From the NCBI RefSeq assembly GCF_002028425.1, contig NZ_CP020042.1:62001-126000 (forward strand): a DNA stretch of 64,000 nt. Reading direction: 5' to 3'. This DNA is from Streptomyces katrae. GTDB lineage: Bacteria; Actinomycetota; Actinomycetes; Streptomycetales; Streptomycetaceae. The first letter of the stretch is position 1. Each line of letters begins with the position of its first letter. Made by a program: the position numbers and the translations under genes. Shown one piece after another: positions 27,581 through 36,674 of the stretch. The notes under the pieces are model-generated. The model was not told the DNA's origin and made no database searches. It saw only the letters and a list, made by a program, of their open reading frames with translations.

Positions 27581-28099
27581 CTACTGGGAGCTCTCCCCGT
27601 TGCGGAGGTAGCGGGTATGCCCGTCCGCGAGGGCGTGCAGAGCTGCTGTGAAGCGTGGCCGGATGCGGTCTCCGAGTCGTTCCCGGGCGGCTTCTGGTGG
27701 AAGGAACGCGGCTTCGGCGAGTTCGTCGTCCTGCGGGGTCAACCGGGCGGCTTGGTCGGGGGCGAGTGTGCCCCCGTTGAAGATGAACGCGATCTGATCG
27801 TCCCAGGGTCCGTGGGGGGCGACCCAGTCGATGACCAGCAGCCCGCGTATGGTCACCCTCAGCCCGAGCTCTTCGACGAGCTCCCGGGTCGCCGCGTCCT
27901 CGGGAGGCTCGTTCGCCTCCGCCATGCCTCCGGGCAGGTCCCACCCCGGTTTGTAGGTGGGGCTCACCAGGAGCACGTGCCCGGAGGTGTCCTTCAGCAG
28001 CACGTCGGCGGCCACACGCTTGCGGGCCTGTCGGGCGTTGCCCTCGGCGAGGTAGGCGTTCCACGCGTCAGGGTCGGAGGGCGTCGGGGTGGGCCTCAT
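27581..28099 (-). CDS. NUDIX hydrolase
   Basis: 172 residues. A complete Nudix box appears: GGMAEANEPPEDAATREL followed by VEELG, i.e. G-x5-E-x7-R-E-U-x-E-E-x-G. Flanking strands: RVAADVLLKDTSGHVLLVSP before, and VTIRGLLVIDWVAPHGPWDD after. Such enzymes hydrolyse nucleoside diphosphates linked to another moiety; the substrate cannot be read from sequence. Its start overlaps the preceding regulator fragment (ATGA). In Streptomyces this Nudix type commonly follows an XRE/TPR regulator, which fits the context. Confidence 0.88.
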   Translation of the reverse strand: MRPTPTPSDPDAWNAYLAEGNARQARKRVAADVLLKDTSGHVLLVSPTYKPGWDLPGGMAEANEPPEDAATRELVEELGLRVTIRGLLVIDWVAPHGPWDDQIAFIFNGGTLAPDQAARLTPQDDELAEAAFLPPEAARERLGDRIRPRFTAALHALADGHTRYLRNGESSQ

Positions 28100-28580
28100 G
28101 CCGGGATGCCTCCCGAGTTCGGCAGGATGAGATCGGCCAGGAGCAGCCTTCTCGCTCTGCGTGCGTCGTCGAAGCGAACCAGGTACTCGCGTACGAGCGG
28201 ATACCCCTTGTACGACTCCAGCAGCCGGCGGAGTTCGTCAAGCTGCTGGAGGACACGTACCGAGCCCAGGGTGGGGCTCGTGCCCAGCAGGACGTGGGCG
28301 GCATGGACAGCTGCGTCCAGTTCTTTGCGGCGTACCTGGATGTCGACCACGGTGATCTGGCGGAGAGCGAGAGACCGTGCCCGCCCTGTCTCGCGCAGTG
28401 CCACGGCCTGTTCGGCTTCGGTCAGCGCCTGGTCGAGCTGGTCGAGGTCGCGGAGGATCAGTGCCGACTCGCTCGCCAGGGCAGCCGCGTCGAAGGGGCT
28501 GAGCCAGGGGTGCTCTGCGTCTGGGGCGGTTTCCAGGTCGCGCTGGGCGGCTTCGAACCCGTTGGTCCCGGGCCATCTGC
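28096..28580 (-). pseudogene. TPR-type XRE regulator, C-terminal fragment
   Basis: The open frame from about 28580 reads FEAAQRDLETAPDAEHPWLS, AALASESALILRDLDQLDQA, TGRARSLALRQITVVDIQVR and ELDAAVHAAHVLLGTSPTLG, ending at 28096. This is the TPR-like C-terminal part of Streptomyces XRE-family regulators found upstream of Nudix genes. The N-terminal helix-turn-helix is missing; the break coincides with the start of transposase sequence at about 28584, so an IS insertion with deletion removed it. GTG 28404 is the only remaining in-frame start. Confidence 0.6.
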
Positions 28581-28583
28581 TTA

Positions 28584-29061
28584 CGCACTGGATTAGGGGG
28601 GCTCACACCGGACCTTCGCCGGTCGACCGCGGGCGCCCCGGCAGCAAGCACCACCTGATCACCGACCGGCACGGAACACCCCTCGCAGTGTCGGTGACCA
28701 GCGGAAACCGTCACGACGTCACTCAGCTCATGCCCCTGCTGGACACGATCCCCCCATCCGCGGCCTGGTGGGCCGGCCCCGCCACCGGCCACGGCGGCTG
28801 TTCGCCGACCGCGGCTACGACTACGACAAGTACCGACGCCTGCTCCGAGCCCGTGGCGTCACGCCGAAGATCGCCCGCAAGGGCACCGCCCACGGATCCG
28901 GCCTGGGCCAGACCAGATGGGTCGTCGAGCGAACCTTCGCCTGGCTCCACCAATTCAAACACCTCCGGATCCGCTACGAGATACGAGCCGACCTCCACCT
29001 CGGACTGCTCCAACTCGCGTGCAGCACCATCTGCTTGCGAAGACTCCGAACCTCATTCTGA
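28584..29061 (+). mobile_element. IS5-family transposase C-terminal half, one frameshift
   Basis: Reads GAHTGPSPVDRGRPGSKHHL, ITDRHGTPLAVSVTSGNRHD, then, after loss of one C in the run near 28752, RPRHRPRRLFADRGYDYDKY and GQTRWVVERTFAWLHQFKHL to LRRLRTSF and a stop. The second D and the E of DDE are present, but the 5' half is missing. The right end lies around 29070. It truncated the adjacent regulator gene. Confidence 0.8.
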
Positions 29062-29339
29062 AATGATCAATAATACTGGCCCCTCGGCATCTCCGGTGGG
29101 AGCTGGAAGAATGGACCAACAAAGCGTGGCTCGGGTTGTCAACTTCTGGTCGGAGTGGGACGCTTGAGATAAGACGCGTCACCGCTCTGCCTATAGAAGA
29201 GCGACGCACGCGTCCGGAGGACGCCACGGTCACGGTTCTGTGATGCCATTTTGGCGCCTGCCTGATTTTCTCATACCCATGGGGGCGCATGGCTTGCTGG
29301 GGGTCCTGCTGCTACAGGAACGTTTTGCAGGAGGCAGAG

Positions 29340-30272
29340 ATGACAAGTTGCGACGACCGAGACAAGCAAGCAATCGCTGACATAGAGGAGGAGCTAGGTG
29401 CGCCCGGACCAGCAAGTCGACTGGGGGCGATCCTGGCCGAGCAAGAGGACACTGCCTATCCTCCGCCGCTATCCCTGCCTCCCGCTCAGCAGCAGCTTCG
29501 AACTAACTTCTCGAAAGATGTCAAGGCACTGGCGAGTCGCATGTCGGCCGAGGTCGAAGCTCTCACGGCCAAGTGGCCACACGCGACAACATTGTCCGGG
29601 AAGATCCCGCCGCTCGTGCTGGCGCAGGACCGCATAGACCTCGTGAGTACTCCCTACCAGCCCGATGTCGACGGCACGGGGGCCTCTGACCGCTATAGGT
29701 TGACATGGCGGCTGATTGACGGGGACGGCTTTAACGGTGACGCCAAAGCCGACGTCCGGACTGGGACGTTTTGGGCGGAACGCTATACGATCAGTGGCGT
29801 ACAGCACGCCTTCGCAGGGGTGGGTGTGTATGTAACGGCGTCATCGCCAGCGTCCCGCATGGTGATTCAGCCATATGTCAACTGGTCCGGTACTGACATC
29901 CTCACACATCGTATCTACAACCCGGCTACTCATGAGCAGAGGTGGGCCAAAGCAGCAGGCTTCCTTCACATCATTGTCCAGAGCCGGGATCTAACAAGTG
30001 GCGGCGACCCCAGAACCGACGGAAATAAATCCATCACACTTTGGCAGCGCGCCGAGTTGAACCCTTCCGGAGCGCAAGATCACAGAGGGACCATCTCCGG
30101 AGGCGACGGTTCTGCGTTCGAGGTGTTGGTAACCAATAGGCGCCAGTACTTCGTCTGGGTTGCCTGTCTTACAGCGGTGGAAGCGAATCAGGGGTTTGAA
30201 GTAGATACGCATGCGAATGCGGGGTTGTCCTGCAACATGCCCGTTCTGCAGGTGGCGCAGTTCCAGTCCTGA
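29340..30272 (+). CDS. Orphan AT-richer gene, unknown function
   Basis: 310 residues from ATG 29340, with AGGAGG seven to eight bases upstream (an earlier ATG at 29289 lacks one). Codon use is visibly less GC-biased than neighbours (many A/T third positions), suggesting transfer from elsewhere. Residues 20-100 are helical (LRTNFSKDVKALASRMSAEV). The rest is beta-rich (YRLTWRLIDGDGFNGDAKAD, FAGVGVYVTASSPASRMVIQ, VNWSGTDILTHRIYNPATHE). No signal peptide or membrane span is seen. The last domain (FEVLVTNRRQYFVWVACLTA) has the look of an extracellular or capsid-like beta-sandwich, but I do not recognise the family. Confidence 0.7.
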   Translation: MTSCDDRDKQAIADIEEELGAPGPASRLGAILAEQEDTAYPPPLSLPPAQQQLRTNFSKDVKALASRMSAEVEALTAKWPHATTLSGKIPPLVLAQDRIDLVSTPYQPDVDGTGASDRYRLTWRLIDGDGFNGDAKADVRTGTFWAERYTISGVQHAFAGVGVYVTASSPASRMVIQPYVNWSGTDILTHRIYNPATHEQRWAKAAGFLHIIVQSRDLTSGGDPRTDGNKSITLWQRAELNPSGAQDHRGTISGGDGSAFEVLVTNRRQYFVWVACLTAVEANQGFEVDTHANAGLSCNMPVLQVAQFQS

Positions 30273-30448
30273 CACCTCACGAGCCAGCACACTCCCATCG
30301 GCGCGGGTCGATGGGCCAGCGCCGCTCGGGCGGCTAGGGAAGAACGCCCCGTCCGCAGCTTGGGGGGTAGACGGATCATCGGCCGCGAAAACAACGGATA
30401 TGGGTTGCATCGGGGTTCTGGGCTGCCGTGATCTGTGACGTGCTCGTG

Positions 30449-30565
30449 ATGGTGGAAACCGTGCGTTCCTCTGCGCTGGCCCGCGGCCGGGTCGGCGGGC
30501 GCCGGCCGAAGCTCACGGCCGACCAGGTCGGACTCGCCCAGCAGCTCTACGACGCCCCCGGGTGA
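30449..30565 (+). mobile_element. Serine resolvase C-terminal remnant
   Basis: 38 codons, MVETVRSSALARGRVGGRRP then KLTADQVGLAQQLYDAPG and a stop. This is the linker and first helix of the DNA-binding domain of Tn3-type serine resolvases/invertases. The catalytic domain is absent; immediately downstream the sequence switches to a tyrosine-recombinase remnant. Confidence 0.65.
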
Positions 30566-30910
30566 AGACCTTCCAGCGGATCGCCGCCATCCCAGCGCAA
30601 CGGCTGATCGTAGCCCTTGCCGCCGTCCACGCCGCCCCCGCTACGGCCATCACGCCTCACCTTGGACGACCTCGACCTTCCCAACCGCCGGATCACCATC
30701 GCCGGACACGCCCAACGCTTGGCGAACTGTCTCATCAGACCCTGCTGGCCTGGCTCGTCCAGCGTCGCATCACCTGGCCGAAGACTCCCAACCGGCACGT
30801 ATTGATCAACGCGAAAACCGCTCTGGGAACCGGGCCTGTCAGCGCCGAATACCTCAAGCGGCACCTGCTGCACCAGGGCGTCTACCTCGAACGCATCCGC
30901 GGCGCGCAAA
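30562..30910 (+). pseudogene. Tyrosine-recombinase-like remnant
   Basis: Two frames read VKTFQRIAAIPAQRLIVALA, LTLDDLDLPNRRITIAGHAQ, LGELSHQTLLAWLVQRRITW and NRHVLINAKTALGTGPVSAE. This parallels the core of the gene at 32560-32800 (LTLDDVDLGNRRLTIAGRAR ... LLTDWLDHRRHRWPSTANLH). It is a short, frameshifted third copy of the same recombinase-like family. Confidence 0.6.
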
Positions 30911-31026
30911 GGCGCTCACGCGGATGGAGACGCTGCACGCCACTACGTACGAGGGCTGGCAGCAGGCGCGGAAGGCGATGGCAGACGGACAGGCCGCCAC
31001 CGGCTGACCCGGGAGCGGCATGTGAG

Positions 31027-31060
31027 AGGGCCCCGAACCGTGCCAGCCTTTCGGGGCCCT
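31027..31060. terminator. Perfect 11-bp hairpin
   Basis: AGGGCCCCGAA (31027-31037) and TTCGGGGCCCT (31050-31060) form a perfect stem with a 12-base loop. It is 14 bp beyond the stop of the minus-strand gene at 31074-31403 and downstream of the plus-strand recombinase remnant. No T-tract is seen, which is usual for Streptomyces terminators. Confidence 0.65.
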
Positions 31061-31073
31061 GGTGCGTGGCGGG

Positions 31074-31403
31074 CTAGAGGTCGATCTGGATCTCTTGGAC
31101 GTCGGTGAACTCCACGTCCAGGTCGCGGGCGCGGCGGCCGTTGTCGCGGAAGTAGTGGTGACCCAGGCCCTGCGCGGCAATGTCCAAGAGCTGCTGCTCG
31201 GTGGCGCCCTGATCGCGGGCGTCGAACAGCCGCTGGGCCCGGACACCCTCGACCATTGGGCGATGGGCGGGGCCGACCCGGACGAGATCGCCTACCTGGG
31301 AAAAGACGGCTCGGGCCGTTGTCGGCTCAGGGATCGTTACGCCGAAGGTGATCCCCAAGCGCCGGGACGGCCGGTCGCTGCCGCCGGAGTGAGCTGGTGG
31401 CAC
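31074..31403 (-). CDS. Hypothetical protein
   Basis: Up to 109 residues. The part from FSQVGDLVRVGPAHRPMVEG through QRLFDARDQGATEQQLLDIA to DLDVEFTDVQEIQIDL looks like real protein; the first 30 residues are doubtful and the true start may be internal or lost. Unknown family. A hairpin at 31027-31060 probably terminates it. Adjacent to, and divergent from, the recombinase-like pair. Confidence 0.4.
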   Translation of the reverse strand: MPPAHSGGSDRPSRRLGITFGVTIPEPTTARAVFSQVGDLVRVGPAHRPMVEGVRAQRLFDARDQGATEQQLLDIAAQGLGHHYFRDNGRRARDLDVEFTDVQEIQIDL

Positions 31404-31555
31404 GCTTCCCGAAGGGCTATGTCAAGCCCACCAGTTCCTGCCCGAGCTGCCTCGCCTGGGGCGACTTCCGCGGACAGCTCTGCCACACCTGCTACATGTT
31501 CGGCCGGGGGCGCGACGCGGCAGTACGCGGCGGCTCCATCGCGTCCACCCGTTGA
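31397..31555 (+). CDS. Zinc-ribbon N-terminal part of recombinase-like gene
   Basis: 52 codons from GTG 31397: GYVKPTSSCPSCLAWGDFRG then QLCHTCYMFGRGR, with two CxxC pairs forming a zinc ribbon. Its stop overlaps a TTG start of the next gene (TTGA at 31552-31555). In related Streptomyces integrase-like proteins such ribbons are the N-terminus of one polypeptide. This is therefore either a frameshifted 5' end or a coupled separate ribbon; the last 15 residues match poorly, favouring a shift. Confidence 0.5.
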   Translation: MARFPKGYVKPTSSCPSCLAWGDFRGQLCHTCYMFGRGRDAAVRGGSIASTR

Positions 31556-32988
31556 AGTGGGACTACTGCCGTTTGTGCTGGTGCCAGGCCGGCTTCGGAG
31601 CGAAGGCAGCCGATGGCCATCCCTCGGATGGAACGAACGTGCGGGAGCGGCTCGCCGCCGTCCGGCACCAACAGCTGTTCTTCGTCGGAATGCACTACCG
31701 CAGAAGGCCGACGTCCCCAGCCCAGCGGAAGGGAGGACGGCGTGGCCCCGCGCGCAAACCGCCTCCCGCTCCGGCCTGGCGTCCGGACCCCGGCTGGCGG
31801 CAGCCGCTGCTGTTCGAGCAGATCCCCCGGCACTTCGGTCGGCTCGACCCGGCCGACGCCGCCCTGGCCAGCCCGTGGCTGGCCAGGGCGAAGTACCTCG
31901 CCCACCGGCTCGCCGAGGCCCGCGGCTGGGGACGCAACATCCGCTTCGCCGTCAACCGGGGCCTGGCCGTCGTCCTCACAGGTCACGTCGAAGGCGACGT
32001 CATCCGGCACACGGAGATCTTCTCCCCGCTACGGGCCCTGGACCTGCCCGTCGGCCACATCGTCACGGTCCTGGAGGAGATGGGGATCTTTGAGGACGAC
32101 AGCGAACCGTCCTTCGAGCGCTGGCTCGTCGGACGCCTGGAAGGACTCGCACCCGGCATCCGCTCGGAAGCCGAGCGCTGGACCCGAGTCCTGCGCGGCG
32201 GCGGCCCCCGCAGCCTCCCGCGACGGGAGGGCACGGTCTGGCTCTCCCTCAACCGTGTCCGCCCGGCCTTGCTGGAGTGGTCAAACCGCTGCGATCACCT
32301 GCGGGAAGTGACCCGCGGCGACGTCCTCGCCCACATGAAATCCGCGGACGGCCACCATCGGCATGATCAGCTCGTCGCCCTGCGGCCCCTGTTCACCTGG
32401 GCCAAGCGGAACGGGCTGATCTTCCGCAACCCCACCAGCCGGATCAAGGTCGGGCAATACGAGTACGCCGTGCTGCAACCGCTCCTCCCCGAGCAGGTCG
32501 AGCGCTCCGTCGCGGCGGCGACCACCCCGGCGGCACGGCTTATCCTCGCCCTCGCGGCGGTCCACGCCGCCCGGGTCGCCCAGATCGCCACTCTCACGCT
32601 CGATGACGTAGATCTCGGCAACCGCCGACTGACCATCGCCGGACGCGCCCGCCCGCTCGACGACCTCACCCTGAAACTCCTGACGGACTGGCTGGACCAC
32701 CGGCGCCACCGTTGGCCGAGCACCGCAAACCTCCACCTGCTGATCAACAACCAGACCGCCAACACGATCCGCCGGGCCAGCAACCACTGGACCAGCGCAC
32801 CGATGCGCGGACAGGACGCCACCCTGGAGCGGCTCCGCGTCGACCGACAGCTCGAAGAAGCCCTGACCCACGGGCCCGGCCCGCTCCACCTCGCCGAGGT
32901 GTTCGGGCTCGATGAGAAGACGGCAATGCGCTACGCGGACTCCGCACGGGTGCTGCTGCACCAGGCCGCTGAACAGCAACTTCGATGA
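31552..32988 (+). CDS. Tyrosine-recombinase-like protein (site-specific integrase family)
   Basis: 478 residues from TTG 31552. It opens with a second zinc ribbon (WDYCRLCWCQA), then RLAAVRHQQLFFVGMHYRRR, a long helical middle, and a recombinase-type C-terminal domain. That domain runs from LREVTRGDVLAHMKSADGHH and ALRPLFTWAKRNGLIFRNPT through ARLILALAAVHAARVAQIAT and LTLDDVDLGNRRLTIAGRAR to FGLDEKTAMRYADSARVLL. The fold matches Streptomyces phage-integrase-like proteins, but the usual catalytic R-H-x-x-R-Y set is not all evident, so it may be a DNA-binding relative. Remnants of the same family lie at 8405 and 30562. The upstream ribbon ORF probably belongs to it. Confidence 0.7.
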   Translation: MKWDYCRLCWCQAGFGAKAADGHPSDGTNVRERLAAVRHQQLFFVGMHYRRRPTSPAQRKGGRRGPARKPPPAPAWRPDPGWRQPLLFEQIPRHFGRLDPADAALASPWLARAKYLAHRLAEARGWGRNIRFAVNRGLAVVLTGHVEGDVIRHTEIFSPLRALDLPVGHIVTVLEEMGIFEDDSEPSFERWLVGRLEGLAPGIRSEAERWTRVLRGGGPRSLPRREGTVWLSLNRVRPALLEWSNRCDHLREVTRGDVLAHMKSADGHHRHDQLVALRPLFTWAKRNGLIFRNPTSRIKVGQYEYAVLQPLLPEQVERSVAAATTPAARLILALAAVHAARVAQIATLTLDDVDLGNRRLTIAGRARPLDDLTLKLLTDWLDHRRHRWPSTANLHLLINNQTANTIRRASNHWTSAPMRGQDATLERLRVDRQLEEALTHGPGPLHLAEVFGLDEKTAMRYADSARVLLHQAAEQQLR

Positions 32989-33031
32989 AACCTGTTCGAC
33001 CGGGACGCGCCCTGAAAGCAATCATGGGCGA

Positions 33032-33541
33032 GTGACGTCGACCGAAGCAGCAGCAATCGCTCTACAGGACCATGCCGCTCTCTGGAGTGTGGGGGAAATC
33101 AGTGCGAGCGATGTCGTCAATGCCGCCTGTGATGCGCTCGTCGCGGGACTCGATACCCCCGGCCTTCGAATCCTCGCCGCCTGCACCCGTGCCGAGGCGG
33201 ACTACGACGTCCACGACTTGCTTCCCCCAGCACTTGACGAACTCGGCCTCACCTTCCATCCAGTCGCCAGCGAGGCCGGCCAAGAAGCCGCCGCGCGAGC
33301 GCTCGCACGACGCATGCTCGCCGGCGAGCTGAAACCATGGGAGCTCACTTTCCGGATTCATCAGCGCTACGGACATGAGCTGCCCCTGACAGAACGGCTT
33401 GCTGAGCTCGATGACGAGTACGCCATCCTCGAATACGGCGACAGAACCGTGGACCAGGTCGATGCCGAGGTCACGGCCGAAGCCCGCCGCCTCGCAGCCC
33501 ACCCCCGCGTTCCCACCGAACCCACGGACATCCCCAGCTGA
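33032..33541 (+). CDS. Hypothetical actinobacterial protein
   Basis: 169 residues from GTG 33032 (VTSTEAAAIALQDHAALWSV); the longer upstream frame overlaps the recombinase and is unlikely. Mostly helical and acidic: SASDVVNAACDALVAGLDTP, AARALARRMLAGELKPWELT, LAELDDEYAILEYGDRTVDQ. Proteins of this type recur in actinomycetes near surface-display or immunity loci without known function. No signal peptide. It follows the recombinase-like gene by 43 bp. Confidence 0.6.
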   Translation: MTSTEAAAIALQDHAALWSVGEISASDVVNAACDALVAGLDTPGLRILAACTRAEADYDVHDLLPPALDELGLTFHPVASEAGQEAAARALARRMLAGELKPWELTFRIHQRYGHELPLTERLAELDDEYAILEYGDRTVDQVDAEVTAEARRLAAHPRVPTEPTDIPS

Positions 33542-33812
33542 TGCACACGGACCGACCCCCGAGTTCCACTGAACGAGCTTCAGTTTCACTGAACCCACGG
33601 ACCTCATGGGGGTTGAGGAACATCGGAACGAAAACCGGCGCTAAGGGTCCGTCGGGCCTGGTGGGCGGCTGACGGACCATCGGTTGCCGGACCTGCCTGA
33701 AGTCGTCCCACGGATAACACCCCAATATTGCGGTAGCTTGATCCGTCACCTGCGGTGACGCTCTCCGGCCGCCACGTGAAGCGGCCCTGTTATCTGTGGC
33801 AAAGGGGAAGCA

Positions 33813-34440
33813 GTGCCCACCGTCGTACAGCTGCCGACCGGGAAGGCGTTGACCGTCCGCGCGGCGGCGGACGTGTTCCTCGACTCGCTCGGTAACTCGA
33901 ACACAGTCCGGAACTACGGGATCGGGGTGGGCAAGACCGCCGATCGGCTCAGGCGAGGCCCGGCCGCTAGCGTCGGTCGCGGACGACGAGATCGGCGAGG
34001 CCCTGGAACTGCTGTGGGGCACCGCGGCGGTGAACACCTGGAACTCCCGCCGGGCGGGGGTGCTGTCCTGGCTCGGCTGGTGCCGTGAGCGCGGCTATGA
34101 GGAGCCAATGGTCCCGGCCTGGGCGAAGCGGCTGGCGGTGCCGGACTCCGAGACCCCGGCCCGCTCGAAGATGGCGATCGACCGGCTGGTCGCGCGCCGT
34201 GAGGTACATCTGCGGGAGAAGACGCTGTGGCGGATGCTCTACGAGACCGCCGGGCGGGCGGAGGAAGTCCTCGGCGTGAACATCGAGGACTTGGACTTCG
34301 CCGGGCGCCGCTGCCTGGTCAAGGCGAAGGGCGCCCGGACCAAGTCCCGCCGCCGGGGACAGGTGCGCGAGGACTACGTGCTGGAGACCGTGTACTGGGA
34401 CGCCGGCACCGCGCGTCTGCTGCCCAGGCTCCTCAAGGGC
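33813..34440 (+). pseudogene. Tyrosine recombinase (XerC/D-like), frameshifted and 3'-truncated
   Basis: GTG 33813 with AGGGGAAG upstream starts a core-binding domain ([20 protein letters not shown]). An extra A near 33951 shifts the frame; corrected reading continues [20 protein letters not shown] and [20 protein letters not shown]. The catalytic domain begins [20 protein letters not shown] (first catalytic Arg) and [21 protein letters not shown] sequence, but stops near [12 protein letters not shown] at 34440, before the HxxR and Tyr motifs. It is joined there to the 3' end of a truncated SARP gene. Confidence 0.75.
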
Positions 34441-36479
34441 CGCACCCGCGGGCCGCGGCCGTCGCGGCGACGTCGTCGGAGCCCAGGGCGATCAGGCTCC
34501 TGCCCAGCCGGGAGTGCATGCGGGCCAGCCGCAGGCGGGTGAAGTCGGCTTCCAGGGCGTCACGTACCAGGGCGTGGCTGAAGCGGACCGTGCCCGGTCG
34601 CGGTTCGGTGAGCAGGCCCGGGGCGATGCCCGCGTCCAGGGCGTCGCGGAGTTGGTCCGCGTCGTGGTCCGCCGCGTGGACCAGGAGGGCGACGGGGGCC
34701 TCGCGTCCGGCGACGGCCGCCAGGCGCAGCCCGGCCGTGACGGCCGGCGCGAGCAGGGCCAGCCGGCGGCGCAGCACGTCCTGGACGCCCTGCGGGATAC
34801 TGCCCAGCGCCTTCTCCTCGCCCTCGCCGGCCAGCAGGAGCCAGCTCTCGCGCAGGTGGAAGGGGTTCCCGCCGGCCCGTTCGGCCAGGGCCGCCGCGGC
34901 CCGGTCGCTCATGCCGGAGGCCGTGCGCCGCAGCAGCGCCTTCGCCTGGGTGTCCGACAGCCCGGCGAGGGCCATGCGCAGGGGCGGGCGGGGGGCGAGA
35001 CGGGCCAGTGCGACGGTCAGGTCGCCCTCGCCGGTGCGGTACGAGCCCACCAGCAGCAGCGGTACGTCGCGCAGCTGTTCGGCGCAGAGCAGGAAAAGCT
35101 CGACGCTCTCCTGGTCGCCGCGGTGCAGGTCGTCCAGGAAAACGGCCAGCGGTTGCCGCAGGGCCGTCTCACGGAGCCGGCCGAGCAGCGCCCGGTGGAG
35201 CCGGAAGCGCCGGGCGGGGCTGCCGTCCGGCTGCCCGGAGGCGGTCTCGGTACCGGGGGCCAGGAGGGGAGCCAGCTCCTCGGCGTAGGAGCCCGGTGGG
35301 GCGGCCTGCGCGAGGGCGGGCAGCATGTCGAACCAGGCCCGGCCGGGCGGGGCGCCCCCGGTCTCCGGGCACTGTCCGAAGGCGGCTACCCAGCCCTGAG
35401 GGGGCAGTTGCCGGAGGGCGGCCTCCAGGAGGCTGGACTTGCCGAGGCCGGCCTCTCCGGAGACCAGGACCACCTGTGCCCGGCCGCCGCGTGCCCGGTC
35501 CGCGGCGGCGGCGAGCCGGGCGATCTCTTCGTCGCGGCCGAGGAGGCGACCGGGCGTGAGTACCGTCGGTGCGGCGGGGCATCCGTGCCGGGTGGGCGCG
35601 GCCGGAGCCACCGCCGCCTCCGCAGCGAGGGGCGCCGCCGGTGGCCGCGCGTCGGGCAGGGCGGGAACGGCGAGCGCGGCAGGAACGGCGGGTACGCCGG
35701 ATCCGCCGGTCTCCCGGTGGAGGAGGTCGAACCGCTGGTGCAACAGCGCCTGTTCCAGCTCCAGCAGGGCGGGTCCGGGTTCGACACCGAGTTCCTCGCC
35801 CAGGACGCGCCGGGCCTGCCGCAGCGAGGCCAGGGCGTCGCCCTGGCGGTCGCGGGCCCACAGTGCCAGGGCCAGGAGCCGCCAGCCCTCCTCGTGAAGC
35901 GGCTGCTCCCGGGTCAGCGCCCGCGCGTCGGAGAGCGCCTGCGCGGCCTGCCCGCAGCGCTGCTGGGCCCCGGCGAGCCGCTCGCGGGCGGTGCGGTGCA
36001 GCTCCTCCAGGCGGGCGCGCTCGCCTGCGGTCCACGGCTCGTCCGCGAACTCGGCGTACGGCTGCCCGCCCCACGTCGCGAGCGCCCGGGTCAGGCTCTC
36101 GGCGGCGACGTGGGCAGGCAGGGCCCGCCTCCGAGCCGGCGGCCACCTGGTCCTTGAACACCCAGGCGTCCACCGCGTCCCGCTCCACGGCGAGGGCGTA
36201 GCCGTAGGGTGCGCTCACCAGGACCCGTGCCGGGGTGCGGGGCGGCCGTCGCGGTTCGAGGGCGCGCCGCAGGCGCGCGGTGTAGGCGTGGAGCGATGCC
36301 TGCGCGCTCGGCGGGACGCTCGTGGGCCACAGCCTCTCGATGATGCGCTCCGTGGGTACGACCGACCCGCGGGCGACCAGCAGCTGCACAAGCACCATCC
36401 GTGCGAGGCGGCCCCGCGTGTCGACCGGACGGCCGTCGGCCTCGGCCCGGAACGCGCCGAGAACCTTCAATGTGATCAT
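34433..36479 (-). pseudogene. SARP/AfsR-type pathway regulator, frameshifted and 3'-truncated
   Basis: ATG 36479 begins the OmpR-like DNA-binding domain (LKVLGAFRAEADGRPVDTRG, RARMVLVQLLVARGSVVPTE-type block) and continues to YGYALAVERDAVDAWVFKDQ. One indel near 36120 shifts the frame. The bacterial transcriptional activation (BTAD) domain follows, ending EEGWRLLALALWARDRQGDA-like and LGEELGVEPGPALLELEQ. Next is an ATPase domain with Walker A SGEAGLGKSS and Walker B LAVFLDDLHRGD. The protein ends by chance at 34433 where an integrase remnant starts; AfsR-type proteins normally extend several hundred residues more. SARPs activate antibiotic clusters, but no intact cluster is nearby. Confidence 0.85.
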
Positions 36480-36674
36480 GACAAGCCCATCGTAGACGGA
36501 CCGTTCGTCAGTGGTGCGGGGACCGCATCACCGTCCCCAGGCGCGCCCGATCGGCCCCTACCAGGAGCGGTGGACGGGACGGGTGGCGCCGCAACCGGGT
36601 GAAGCCCCTGGCGATCCGGCTCAGCAGCCTGTGCACGCGGCCTCCTTCCGGGCAGCCCGGCCGGCTGCGCACCC

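Noticed and set aside
27452..29167. 571-codon plus-strand frame across Nudix, regulator fragment and transposase
   Set aside because: Only the last 140 codons correspond to a real (transposase) gene; the rest is antisense to the Nudix gene.
34514..36157. 547-codon plus-strand frame opposite the SARP gene
   Set aside because: Gly/Ala/Arg-rich antisense of BTAD and ATPase domains; no motifs.
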